The translations under genes and the position numbers were made by a program. From Ruminococcus bromii (GTDB lineage: Bacteria > Bacillota > Clostridia > Oscillospirales > Acutalibacteraceae): 64,000 bases of DNA. Numbering within the stretch: the stretch's first letter is position 1; each line of letters starts with the position of its first letter. Below are positions 43,617-51,526 of this stretch, one piece after another. The notes beneath the pieces were generated by a model, which had not been told where the DNA came from, made no database searches, and was given only the letters and a program-made list of their open reading frames with translations. The stretch covers positions 87,657 to 151,656 of the forward strand of contig NZ_NNBY01000032.1 in NCBI RefSeq assembly GCF_002834235.1. Direction: 5' to 3'.

Positions 43617-44747
43617 ATGTTTAAGGTAATTAAAAAGGAAGGCAGCGCAAGACGGGGCGAATTCGTCACGGTTCACGGTACGGTTCAGACTCCCGCCTTT
43701 ATGAATGTTGCAACATGCGGTGCAATCAAGGGTGCTGTTTCTGCGCTTGATTTAAAGAATATAAAATGTCAGGTTCAGCTTTGCAACACCTATCATCTGC
43801 ATCTTCGTCCGGGTGATGAAAAGGTTAAGCAAATGGGCGGACTTCACAAATTTACAAGGTGGGACGGTCCTATCCTTACCGACAGCGGCGGATTTCAGGT
43901 GTTCTCTCTTGCAAAGTTGAGAAATATTAAAGAAGAAGGCGTTTACTTCAATTCTCACATTGACGGCCGCAAAATTTTTATGGGACCTGAGGAGAGTATG
44001 AGAATCCAGTCAAATCTTGCATCTACAATTGCGATGGCATTTGACGAATGTGTTGAAAACCCTTCTCCATATGAATATACAAAAAACAGCGTTGAAAGAA
44101 CCACAAGATGGCTTAAAAGATGCGTTACAGAGATGAAAAGGCTCAATAGTCTTGATGATACCATAAATAAAAACCAGATGCTGTTCGGCATAAATCAGGG
44201 CGGTATCTATGACGATTTGCGCGTCAATCATATGAAAGAAATTGCAGAGCTTAATCTTGACGGCTATGCAATCGGAGGTCTTGCCGTGGGTGAGCCTGCA
44301 GAAACGATGTACCATATCATTGAAGAGGTTGAGCCGTTTGCTCCGAAAGATAAAATCAGATATCTTATGGGAGTCGGAACTCCCGTGAATATTCTTGAAA
44401 GCGTTGCAAGAGGTGTTGATCTTTTTGACTGTGTTATGCCGAGCAGAAACGCAAGACACGGTCAGCTCTTCACTTGGGACGGAGTGCGTAACATCAATAA
44501 TGCAAAATATGAAACAGATGAATCTCCGATTGACGAGCATTGTGACTGCCCTGTTTGCCGAAACTTTTCAAGGGCATACATAAGACATCTTCTCAAGAGC
44601 GGTGAGATGCTCGGAATGCGACTTGCTGTTTTGCACAACCTCTATTTTTACAATAATCTTATGGAAGTTATCAGAACTCAGCTTGATAACGGCACATATA
44701 TGGAATTTTACGAGAAATATCGCAACATTTTAGGCGTGCGTATCTAA
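43617..44747 (+). CDS. tgt: tRNA-guanine transglycosylase
   Basis: A 376-residue enzyme exchanging G34 for preQ1 in tRNA-Asp/Asn/His/Tyr. The catalytic Asp lies in LTDSGGFQVFSL and the second in FDCVMPSRNARHG. The zinc site CDCPVC...H is near the C-terminus. The start at ATG 43617 follows AGGAGG at longer spacing. With queA it forms the terminal part of the queuosine pathway; preQ1 synthesis genes are outside the window. Confidence 0.97.
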   Translation: MFKVIKKEGSARRGEFVTVHGTVQTPAFMNVATCGAIKGAVSALDLKNIKCQVQLCNTYHLHLRPGDEKVKQMGGLHKFTRWDGPILTDSGGFQVFSLAKLRNIKEEGVYFNSHIDGRKIFMGPEESMRIQSNLASTIAMAFDECVENPSPYEYTKNSVERTTRWLKRCVTEMKRLNSLDDTINKNQMLFGINQGGIYDDLRVNHMKEIAELNLDGYAIGGLAVGEPAETMYHIIEEVEPFAPKDKIRYLMGVGTPVNILESVARGVDLFDCVMPSRNARHGQLFTWDGVRNINNAKYETDESPIDEHCDCPVCRNFSRAYIRHLLKSGEMLGMRLAVLHNLYFYNNLMEVIRTQLDNGTYMEFYEKYRNILGVRI

Positions 44748-44772
44748 TATTTTTTCAAAACAGAAAAAATAC

Positions 44773-44801
44773 TTGCAAGATGTGATTAAAACTGATATAA
44801 T
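44773..44801 (+). promoter_or_regulatory. Promoter of yajC
   Basis: TTGCAA-17-TATAAT on the plus strand, 30 bases before the yajC start, so yajC can be expressed independently of queA-tgt. Confidence 0.65.
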
Positions 44802-44830
44802 CAATACATTGTATGAAAGGAATGACGAAA

Positions 44831-45253
44831 ATGACAAACTTTTTACCTGTAGTTGCAGAAGCAAGTGCAAGCGGCGGAAATCAGTCATCAAGTATGATTT
44901 TTATGATTCTCTTCTATGTTGCTATTTTTGCAGCTCTCTATTTCTTCCTCATCAGACCTAACTCAAAGAAGAAAAAAGAAGAAGCTCAGCTTCGTAACTC
45001 TCTTGAGATCGGTGATGAAATTACAACAATCGGCGGAATTATGGGCAGAGTAGTTGCCATTAAGGACGACGAGGACGCTATCATCATTGAAACAGGCTCC
45101 GACAGAGTTAAGATGAAGTTTAAAAAGTGGTGTATTTCTACTGTTGACACAGTTAAGGAACAGCCACAGCAGGCAGGTCAGCCTGAAAAGAAAGGCTTCT
45201 TCGGTTTTGGCAAGAAGAAAGATTCTGACGAAACTAAAGCTACAAAAGAATAA
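44831..45253 (+). CDS. yajC: Preprotein translocase subunit YajC
   Basis: A 140-residue YajC protein, an accessory subunit of the SecYEG-SecDF translocon. One membrane segment (FMILFYVAIFAALYFFLIRP) is followed by a cytoplasmic domain with SLEIGDEITTIGGIMGRV. The C-terminal tail is Lys/Gly-rich and longer than in E. coli. ATG 44831 follows AAAGGA at eight bases. The queA-tgt-yajC order is widely conserved. Confidence 0.93.
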   Translation: MTNFLPVVAEASASGGNQSSSMIFMILFYVAIFAALYFFLIRPNSKKKKEEAQLRNSLEIGDEITTIGGIMGRVVAIKDDEDAIIIETGSDRVKMKFKKWCISTVDTVKEQPQQAGQPEKKGFFGFGKKKDSDETKATKE

Positions 45254-45274
45254 CTTTTTGAATGAATGTTCTTT

Positions 45275-45310
45275 CCCCCGAATATATTTGTAACAGAATA
45301 TATTCGGGGG
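45275..45310 (+). terminator. Strong hairpin between yajC and the TIGR04086 gene
   Basis: CCCCCGAATATAT pairs with ATATATTCGGGGG-type sequence around a short loop, followed by TTGTTTT and then the next start codon seven bases later. It may terminate yajC. It also hides the only G-rich site available as ribosome site for the next gene. Confidence 0.7.
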
Positions 45311-45317
45311 TTGTTTT

Positions 45318-45710
45318 ATGTCTGATAAAAAACTACTTGCAAAGGCTGTTTTGTTTTCATCAGTATGCGGAATACTCATACTGGTAATTTTGATGTGTTT
45401 GCTTGCAGCCGTGATGATGTCATCGGGAGTAATTTCAACAGATATACTTGATTACTGCACGGTCGGCATGGTCGGTGTTGCAACGCTGATGTCGGGAATA
45501 ATATCATCAAGAATTACAGGAAGTGCAGGTCTTGCGGTGGGTTCGCTGACAGGATTTTTTATTTTTCTTGTCATAACCTCTATTGCATTGATTTTTAACG
45601 GTGAGCCTATAACGATACTAACCCTGCTAAAACTAATGTCATCTGTTTTGGGAGGAGGAATAGGCGGAATTATCGGAGTCAACAAAAAGGAAAAAATAAA
45701 AATCAGATAA
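45318..45710 (+). CDS. TIGR04086-family small membrane protein
   Basis: A 130-residue protein with four membrane segments, of the family commonly found next to yajC in clostridia; function unknown. The glycine-rich SVLGGGIGGIIGVNKK end is typical. ATG 45318 lies seven bases after the 3' arm of a strong hairpin whose GGGGG is the only nearby purine-rich site, so translation may depend on whether that hairpin forms. Confidence 0.8.
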   Translation: MSDKKLLAKAVLFSSVCGILILVILMCLLAAVMMSSGVISTDILDYCTVGMVGVATLMSGIISSRITGSAGLAVGSLTGFFIFLVITSIALIFNGEPITILTLLKLMSSVLGGGIGGIIGVNKKEKIKIR

Positions 45711-45748
45711 GATCGAGTAAGATATTTTACTGAAATTATGTTTTCGGC

Positions 45749-45776
45749 AGTTCGTTTAGGCGGACTGCTGTTTTTA
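45749..45776 (+). terminator. Terminator after the TIGR04086 gene
   Basis: GCAGT(T)CG pairs with CG(G)ACTGC around a short loop, followed by TGTTTTT. Confidence 0.55.
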
Positions 45777-45941
45777 TGTCAGATTTAATTACAAATTAGA
45801 ATTATTTTTTAAAAAATTGAAATATCTATGGTAAAACAGCTCGTAATATGGTACAATAATCCGGAGAATGAGATAGTGAGGGTTAATGACCTTGATTTAG
45901 ATAAAATATGAAAAATAAGGAAATATTTAAGGAGTGTTAGT

Positions 45942-48350
45942 ATGGCAAAAACAATTAAATTGCCGGCAGATTTAAGGGATTGGAAGGTTACTTCATTTGT
46001 TGGGGAAGACAACGGCTGTGAAGTTTACAAGGTATCAAGAAAGATTGATAAAAATACTGCTCAAAATGCGATTCTCAGACACGCATTTGTCGGCAAAAGC
46101 AATTATACCGATGAACATGCCGAGTATTTCACCGAAGAGGCTGATTTTATTGAATCGGTTAAGGAGCTTGACGGTGTTTCAAACTATCTGGATGTTTATG
46201 TTCAGGATAATCAGAACAAAAAAACCTGTGATTTGTACATATTTACAGAAGAACTCACAAGTCTTGAAGAACTTATGAAAACCAAAACTTTCGCTGAGGA
46301 TGAAGTTGTTGATTTTGGTATTCAGATGAGTGAAATGCTTGAAACTTTGGAAGCAAAGAATATTTTTCACGGTAATATTTCGCCAAAGAATATTTTTGTA
46401 ACCGCTGACGGAAGGTATAAAATCGGCGGATTTACAGATTTTGAAGGCAAGATTGCGGATACCTCATTTGTTGCGCCTGAGGTTTATAAGCAGGAAAATG
46501 TTGACTATACAACCGACATTTATTCTGTCGGAATAATTATGTATGCAATGTGCAACGGCGGTAAAATTCCGTTTGAAAGTGATTCATGCGACAGAAAGAA
46601 TGCCTGTGAAGAAAGATTTTCGGGCAAGGCTGTTACCGCACCGTCTGAGGGTGACGAAAAACTCAAGAGTGTTATTGTAATTGCATGTCAGCCGAATAAT
46701 ACAAACCGATGGAAAAATGCAGGCAACATGAAAAATGCTCTCACATCTATCAAGGCTGAAATAGGTACATCCTCCCCTGTTCCGAATCCCGATGTTGTTG
46801 TTCCCGAAAACACGGATTTTGACGGAAATGTATTTGAAGAATATGATTATGATGAATTTGAGGATACAGAGCCGACTGAACCGCAGGATAATTTTGACGA
46901 TAAGGATGAGGTTCAGACAGTTGAGGACGCTGTTCTTGATAATGAATTTAAAGGCGGCGAACAGCTTGGCATTGCCGAAGTTTTAGCCGGTGAAGGATCC
47001 CTGCCTGTTGACGGTAATGCTCCTGTAGATTCAGATGAAGTCAGTGAGTCTGATGCTGATGAAAACGGCGGATTTGAGGTTGTTGATGTTACAGATGCAG
47101 TTGATGAGCCTGAAAATTCCGAGGTTAAAACTGACGAAGTATCGGAGGAAAAACAGCCTGAATTTGAAGATATCAGTTCCGTATCAAGCGAAGATGACAA
47201 GAAAGAACAAACTGTTACAGATAAAAAAGCTGAAGAATTTGAAGATGTTTCAAGCAACAGCGAAGTAGCTCCGGAAGTTCTTCCTCCTGTTACAAGCGTT
47301 GAAGTGTTTGATGATTACTCCGGTGCAGACCATAAAAATGTTCTTACAAGTAATGAATCAAGCAAGGACTACGGTGATTTCTTTGAGGACGAGCCGTCTG
47401 TTAAGCGTACTGACAATAAAGCTGACGATACTAAAAAAATTGAAGAAAAAAACGACTTTGACGATAACAGCTTTGAAGATGATGACAATGAATTCGGATA
47501 TGCAGATGAAGAAGATAATAAAGAAAATGTAAAGAAAAAGAAGAATAAGTTTATCATTATTCTTTGTGCCGTTGTAATTGCCGCAGCGCTCGGATTTATC
47601 GGTTTCTGCGTTTATAACGGCTTGTCAAATTCATCTGCTGACAATAAAACTACTACAGCCGAAACTGCAACATCTGCCGAAGTAACCACACAGGCGCCGA
47701 GTACGGCGATGCCTACTACAGTTCCTGCTACAACAGAACAGGTTACAACATCTTCTTCATATAACAATGTTGTTCCTGTTGTCGGTTACGGTTACAGTTA
47801 CGGTAAAAAGCTTCTTGAACAGGCAGGATTTACCGTTGAAATTTCTGACTATGAATACAGTTATGATTATCCGGAAGGATATATTATCTCCCAGACTCCG
47901 GAAGGTGACACAAGCGCAAGTACGGGTACCGTTGTTAAACTTGTTATCTCAAGCGGACAGATTCAGAGAGAAACAGAAGCTCCTGCAACACAGGCTCAGC
48001 AGTCATCAAATAGTCAGAACAGCTCATCGGGCAATTCAAATTCACAGTCATCAAGCAATACAAACACTAATAATAACGGCGGATTTATCTTCCCTAACAG
48101 CGATTCCTCATATCTCAGCAACGCACAGGTAAGCGCTTTGAGTGATGACGACTTACAGCTTGCAATTAATGAGATTTATGCAAGACGAGGCAGAATTTTT
48201 AAGGACGCAAGCCTTAATGCATACTTTAACTCGCAGTCATGGTATGAGGGCAAATATACACCCGAAGAATTTGAAAAGAATGTTAAATTTAATACTTACG
48301 AACAGAAGAATCTTCAGCTTTTGATTAACGAAAGAAGATCAAGAAAGTGA
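45942..48350 (+). CDS. Membrane pseudokinase with PASTA and YARHG domains
   Basis: An 802-residue single-pass membrane protein. Residues 10-270 have a Ser/Thr kinase fold, but the key residues are changed. The HRD loop reads H143-G-N145 (Asp to Asn), DFG reads G163-F-T165, and the usual ATP lysine position looks like Arg46. It is probably a pseudokinase. Residues about 280-530 are an acidic linker, then a membrane segment (FIIILCAVVIAAALGFIGF, about 535-555), a Thr-rich stalk, one PASTA domain (about 610-675), a Ser/Asn linker, and a C-terminal YARHG domain (about 720-800, EIYARRGRIF). PASTA domains bind peptidoglycan or muropeptides, suggesting a cell-wall sensor or scaffold. ATG 45942 follows AAGGAG. 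Confidence 0.85.
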   Translation: MAKTIKLPADLRDWKVTSFVGEDNGCEVYKVSRKIDKNTAQNAILRHAFVGKSNYTDEHAEYFTEEADFIESVKELDGVSNYLDVYVQDNQNKKTCDLYIFTEELTSLEELMKTKTFAEDEVVDFGIQMSEMLETLEAKNIFHGNISPKNIFVTADGRYKIGGFTDFEGKIADTSFVAPEVYKQENVDYTTDIYSVGIIMYAMCNGGKIPFESDSCDRKNACEERFSGKAVTAPSEGDEKLKSVIVIACQPNNTNRWKNAGNMKNALTSIKAEIGTSSPVPNPDVVVPENTDFDGNVFEEYDYDEFEDTEPTEPQDNFDDKDEVQTVEDAVLDNEFKGGEQLGIAEVLAGEGSLPVDGNAPVDSDEVSESDADENGGFEVVDVTDAVDEPENSEVKTDEVSEEKQPEFEDISSVSSEDDKKEQTVTDKKAEEFEDVSSNSEVAPEVLPPVTSVEVFDDYSGADHKNVLTSNESSKDYGDFFEDEPSVKRTDNKADDTKKIEEKNDFDDNSFEDDDNEFGYADEEDNKENVKKKKNKFIIILCAVVIAAALGFIGFCVYNGLSNSSADNKTTTAETATSAEVTTQAPSTAMPTTVPATTEQVTTSSSYNNVVPVVGYGYSYGKKLLEQAGFTVEISDYEYSYDYPEGYIISQTPEGDTSASTGTVVKLVISSGQIQRETEAPATQAQQSSNSQNSSSGNSNSQSSSNTNTNNNGGFIFPNSDSSYLSNAQVSALSDDDLQLAINEIYARRGRIFKDASLNAYFNSQSWYEGKYTPEEFEKNVKFNTYEQKNLQLLINERRSRK

Positions 48351-48385
48351 TATTTAAACAAGAAAGATAATGCAGAGGAGTTATT

Positions 48386-50107
48386 ATGAAAGATAAAATA
48401 TTAAACGCACTAAAAAGCAAGACCTTCTTTGCTTTGGCAATTAATATTGTTATTATGGCTTTGATTATAGTTGTTACTGCATTTTCCTATGACAGTGCTG
48501 ACGATTTTTACAATTCTTTATATATCTGTCAGTATCATAACTATAACAATAATGATATTAACTACATTTTTGCGACAATTACCGGTTCATTGCAGTACAT
48601 TCTTTTGAATTTCAACTGTTTTGTACTTTTTCAAATTCTTCTCTCCTGTGCCGCTTTTTCTTCTGTTACATTTGTTTTTGCCGATAAATTCGGAAAGCAC
48701 AAGGCTTTCATATTCACTCTTGTGCTGAATATTTTGTTTTCATTTGACCATTATTCAAACATTTTAAGCAGTAAAACTGCAGCTTTGCTACTTACGGCAG
48801 GGTTTCTGATGGCACTTAATGCAATCAGAAATAAAAGGTACTCTCTCCCGTTTTGGATTGGTGTACTTGAAGTTATATTCGGAACATTTTTATGTTTCAA
48901 ATATTTCTTTGTAGGACTTGCATTTTTTATTACATTCTTCATCGGTGATATGATTGCAAAAAGAAAGTACAAGTTGCCGTTCAGAAAATTCTTCTGGTAT
49001 TTCAGACCTTTTGTGCTTGTATTTGTCTTTATTGTTCTTGTCGGCTGCGGTCTTGAATATTATTCATATTCGGTCAATAATGCAAATGCAGAAACTTCGG
49101 AGTTGTACAGATACAGCGTCCTTGCCGATAAGACCGATGATAATGCTTTTCCAAACTATTCCGATTACTGTGAGGAGCTTAATTCGGTCGGAATAAATTC
49201 GGCAAATGAGTATGAACTTTTTGTTGACGGATATTATGATGAAAACAATGGACTGAATACTGCTGCACTTGAAAAGGTTGCAGATATTCAAAAACGGGAA
49301 AATCCGTATAATTTTTTTGACAATGCGGGTGCATTGTTTTCAGATGCATGGGGACATATTATAAATTTTGATTCATATCTTATTGCTTTTGCGGTAATAC
49401 TTGCCGTTATGGTTGTTTTTGTTACCGTTCAGAAAAAAAGATTTGCCTTCTTCCCTGCTTTGTATTTTGCGGTGGGATTTGCGGCTTGTATGTATGTTCG
49501 TTATGCAATGGATTCTTCGGCATACACAATGTACGGAATTTTGCTGATGATTCTTTCGTTTACAATGTATTCGTTTGATTTCGGTCATCTCAGAAAAGAC
49601 AAATACAGTAATATTACAAATAAAAGCAGAAAAACTGTTCTTATTTCGGTTATTGTACTTGTGATATTAGGTGCGGTAAGCTGTGTATCATATTTCTTCC
49701 ATATCACTCCTGTTTCATATGACAAAAAGCCGAGTGATCTTTATACTGAGGTTGACAGACATCCCGAAAATTATTATGTTCTCGATCCTGTAACAGCTAA
49801 AGAATACATTTCATATACCGATAACTATATTCATCCGCTGTGGGGATTTTCTTCCGATTTTCTCCATAATGTTGACGGCTTCGGATATCTTCATCGGACA
49901 AATCAGCTTGTGAACCGCAACCTCTCAACAAATATTTATGAGGCGGTCGTTGACGGAAGAAATGTATATGTTATCGATAAGAACATTACTTTTATCAAAG
50001 AAAATTATCTTAACCAATATTACGGCAAAAAGGATTCCGTCATTGTTTACAAGGATGAAAAGGAATTCAACGGATTTACAATTTACAGCGTAAACAGAGT
50101 TAAATAA
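48386..50107 (+). CDS. Polytopic membrane protein of unknown function
   Basis: A 573-residue protein with about ten membrane segments in residues 15-440 and a larger C-terminal soluble part (PENYYVLDPVTAKEYISYTD...). A soluble loop of about 100 residues lies after the sixth or seventh segment. The layout resembles GT-C-type glycosyltransferases, but no catalytic motif was recognised. It lies 35 bases after the pseudokinase gene, has its own GAGG site, and is followed by a terminator, so the two form an operon and may act together at the envelope. Confidence 0.7.
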   Translation: MKDKILNALKSKTFFALAINIVIMALIIVVTAFSYDSADDFYNSLYICQYHNYNNNDINYIFATITGSLQYILLNFNCFVLFQILLSCAAFSSVTFVFADKFGKHKAFIFTLVLNILFSFDHYSNILSSKTAALLLTAGFLMALNAIRNKRYSLPFWIGVLEVIFGTFLCFKYFFVGLAFFITFFIGDMIAKRKYKLPFRKFFWYFRPFVLVFVFIVLVGCGLEYYSYSVNNANAETSELYRYSVLADKTDDNAFPNYSDYCEELNSVGINSANEYELFVDGYYDENNGLNTAALEKVADIQKRENPYNFFDNAGALFSDAWGHIINFDSYLIAFAVILAVMVVFVTVQKKRFAFFPALYFAVGFAACMYVRYAMDSSAYTMYGILLMILSFTMYSFDFGHLRKDKYSNITNKSRKTVLISVIVLVILGAVSCVSYFFHITPVSYDKKPSDLYTEVDRHPENYYVLDPVTAKEYISYTDNYIHPLWGFSSDFLHNVDGFGYLHRTNQLVNRNLSTNIYEAVVDGRNVYVIDKNITFIKENYLNQYYGKKDSVIVYKDEKEFNGFTIYSVNRVK

Positions 50108-50212
50108 CATTAAAAAAGGTATATCACGATTTATTTGGAGACGGTTTAAGTCGTTTTTCTTAGGCATTTCGTTCATTCCTTTTCTGTCATTTTCCGGGCA
50201 AACTAAAACAAA

Positions 50213-50236
50213 AAGCAGAGCTTTTGGGCTCTGCTT
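50213..50236 (+). terminator. Terminator after the pseudokinase operon
   Basis: AAGCAGAGC pairs with GCTCTGCTT around six bases and is followed by a T-containing run. It lies about 100 bases after the membrane-protein stop. Confidence 0.7.
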
Positions 50237-50272
50237 AGTTTCTTGAAAATATACTTTTGCTATGGGAGTGAT

Positions 50273-50872
50273 TCAGATTAGATTGCTCGGAATAAAACAA
50301 TTATCATTGTCAATCCGGTATCGGCTCCTCACACATACATATGATGCCGCCGTTTCCGCGGTTCAAAGAAGCCTTGTCAATTACGCTGTACTTTTTGACC
50401 TCACGACGATCAGGAGAAGCACTCTTTTTTATTTCCAACGGATGAATGACATTGTTTTCCTCGATGAAAACATCAATCTCTTTTGCGTTAGAATCACGAA
50501 AATAGGTAATATTTACTTTAGATTTAGCGTAAGCGTAGTTTTTCACAAGCTCCATTGCCACATAATTTTCGTAGTAATGACCGCTTGTAGCACCGTTACG
50601 GAGAGTGTCTGCCGTCAGCCACATCGAAAGGTAAGCACAAAGACCGGTGTCACAGAAATACAGTTTCGGTGTTTTGCTGAGCCGTTTCAGTTCATTGTTA
50701 GAATATGGGGCAAGCAGATAAACAATGTGAAGTCCCACAAGTACTTTCAGCCATTCCTTTGCGGTACTTGGTGCAATGTCAGCGGATTAATAATTTACCT
50801 GCTCTGAAACAAGAGCAGCACAGCCGACCAGAAACTTACGAAAACGAACTGTGTCGGTGATACCGCCGTGTT
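50273..50872 (-). pseudogene. DUF4143 C-terminal part of an AAA-ATPase gene, decayed
   Basis: The minus strand reads GITDTVRFRKFLVGCAALVSEQVNY, then TAA (50787-50789), then in the same frame SADIAPSTAKEWLKVLVGLH, LYFCDTGLCAYLS, HYYENYVAMELVK and the nuclease-like ITYFRDSNAKEIDVFIE...LEIKKS. The ending (DNDNCFIPSNLI) lies in a second frame after a slip near 50310. This is the DUF4143 half of a common AAA/DUF4143 ATPase. The N-terminal ATPase half is missing. Truncation, stop and frameshift make it a clear pseudogene. Confidence 0.8.
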
Positions 50873-50907
50873 AGCTTAGTAATATTTTTTTGAAAGGTGA
50901 TAAAATT

Positions 50908-51162
50908 ATGAGTACCAATAAGATTACTTGTTCATTTACCGTTGACCGTGATATTTACAACGCTTATAAAAGTATTGTTGTAAAAGGTGGTGAAAATGTA
51001 AAGGGCAACCTTATCCGTTATATGCTCAATGTCATTAACTATGAAACTCCAAATGCAGATACAATTTCTGCAATAAAAGAAGTTGAAGAACTGAAAAAAA
51101 ATCCAAACAAAAAAACCTATGCTTCATTTAGAGAGCTTTTAGAGGATATTACCAATGAGTAA
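50908..51162 (+). CDS. dinJ: RelB/DinJ-family antitoxin
   Basis: An 84-residue ribbon-helix-helix-type antitoxin. The start TNKITCSFTVDRDIYNAYKSI is the N-terminal DNA-binding part, and the tail KKTYASFRELLEDI is the toxin-binding segment typical of DinJ/RelB. ATG 50908 follows AAAGGTGA. The toxin start overlaps its last codons. It would neutralise the YafQ-like toxin and repress the pair. Confidence 0.82.
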   Translation: MSTNKITCSFTVDRDIYNAYKSIVVKGGENVKGNLIRYMLNVINYETPNADTISAIKEVEELKKNPNKKTYASFRELLEDITNE

Positions 51163-51435
51163 ATATTAAGAATTGTGCCATCACAAAAATTCAACAGAGA
51201 TGTTAAGCTGACAATTAAGCGTGGATACAATATTCAATTACTTGATGCTGTTGTTGAAATGATAACTGAACAACAACTACTGCCACCGGAATATAAAGAT
51301 TACAAACTAATTGGAAATTATTCCGGTTGTAGGGAATGTCACATTACCCCCGACTGGCTCCTGATTTACGAAATTAGTAATGAAGAACTTATTTTGTATC
51401 TGACAAGAACCGGAACGCACAGCGATTTATTTTAA
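51155..51435 (+). pseudogene. yafQ: YafQ-family mRNA interferase toxin, frameshifted after codon 4
   Basis: The original start is probably ATG 51155, inside the antitoxin end, encoding MSKY, but TAA follows at once. The toxin continues in another frame as LRIVPSQKFNRDVKLTIKRG, then YKLIGNYSGCRECHITPDWLLIYEI and LTRTGTHSDLF, a full YafQ pattern with the late His-containing motifs. One base seems lost just after codon 4. GTG 51175 could give a shortened protein lacking the first strand. The toxin is likely inactive unless this is a sequence error. Confidence 0.78.
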
Positions 51436-51484
51436 GCTCCTAAAGGCATTTTTACCTTAATAGAATATACTAACAAATAAAAGA

Positions 51485-51525
51485 AAGAACCTTCCCTAAT
51501 GATAAATTCATCAGAGAAGGTTCTT
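51485..51525 (-). terminator. Terminator after the dockerin-C39 gene
   Basis: AAGAACCTTC pairs with GAAGGTTCTT, with TGAT/ATCA inside, just past the stop codon on the minus strand. Confidence 0.75.
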
Positions 51526-51526
51526 G

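Noticed and set aside
50262..50807. Plus-strand frame of 181 codons
   Set aside because: It is antisense to the recognisable DUF4143 pseudogene and has no family or ribosome site.
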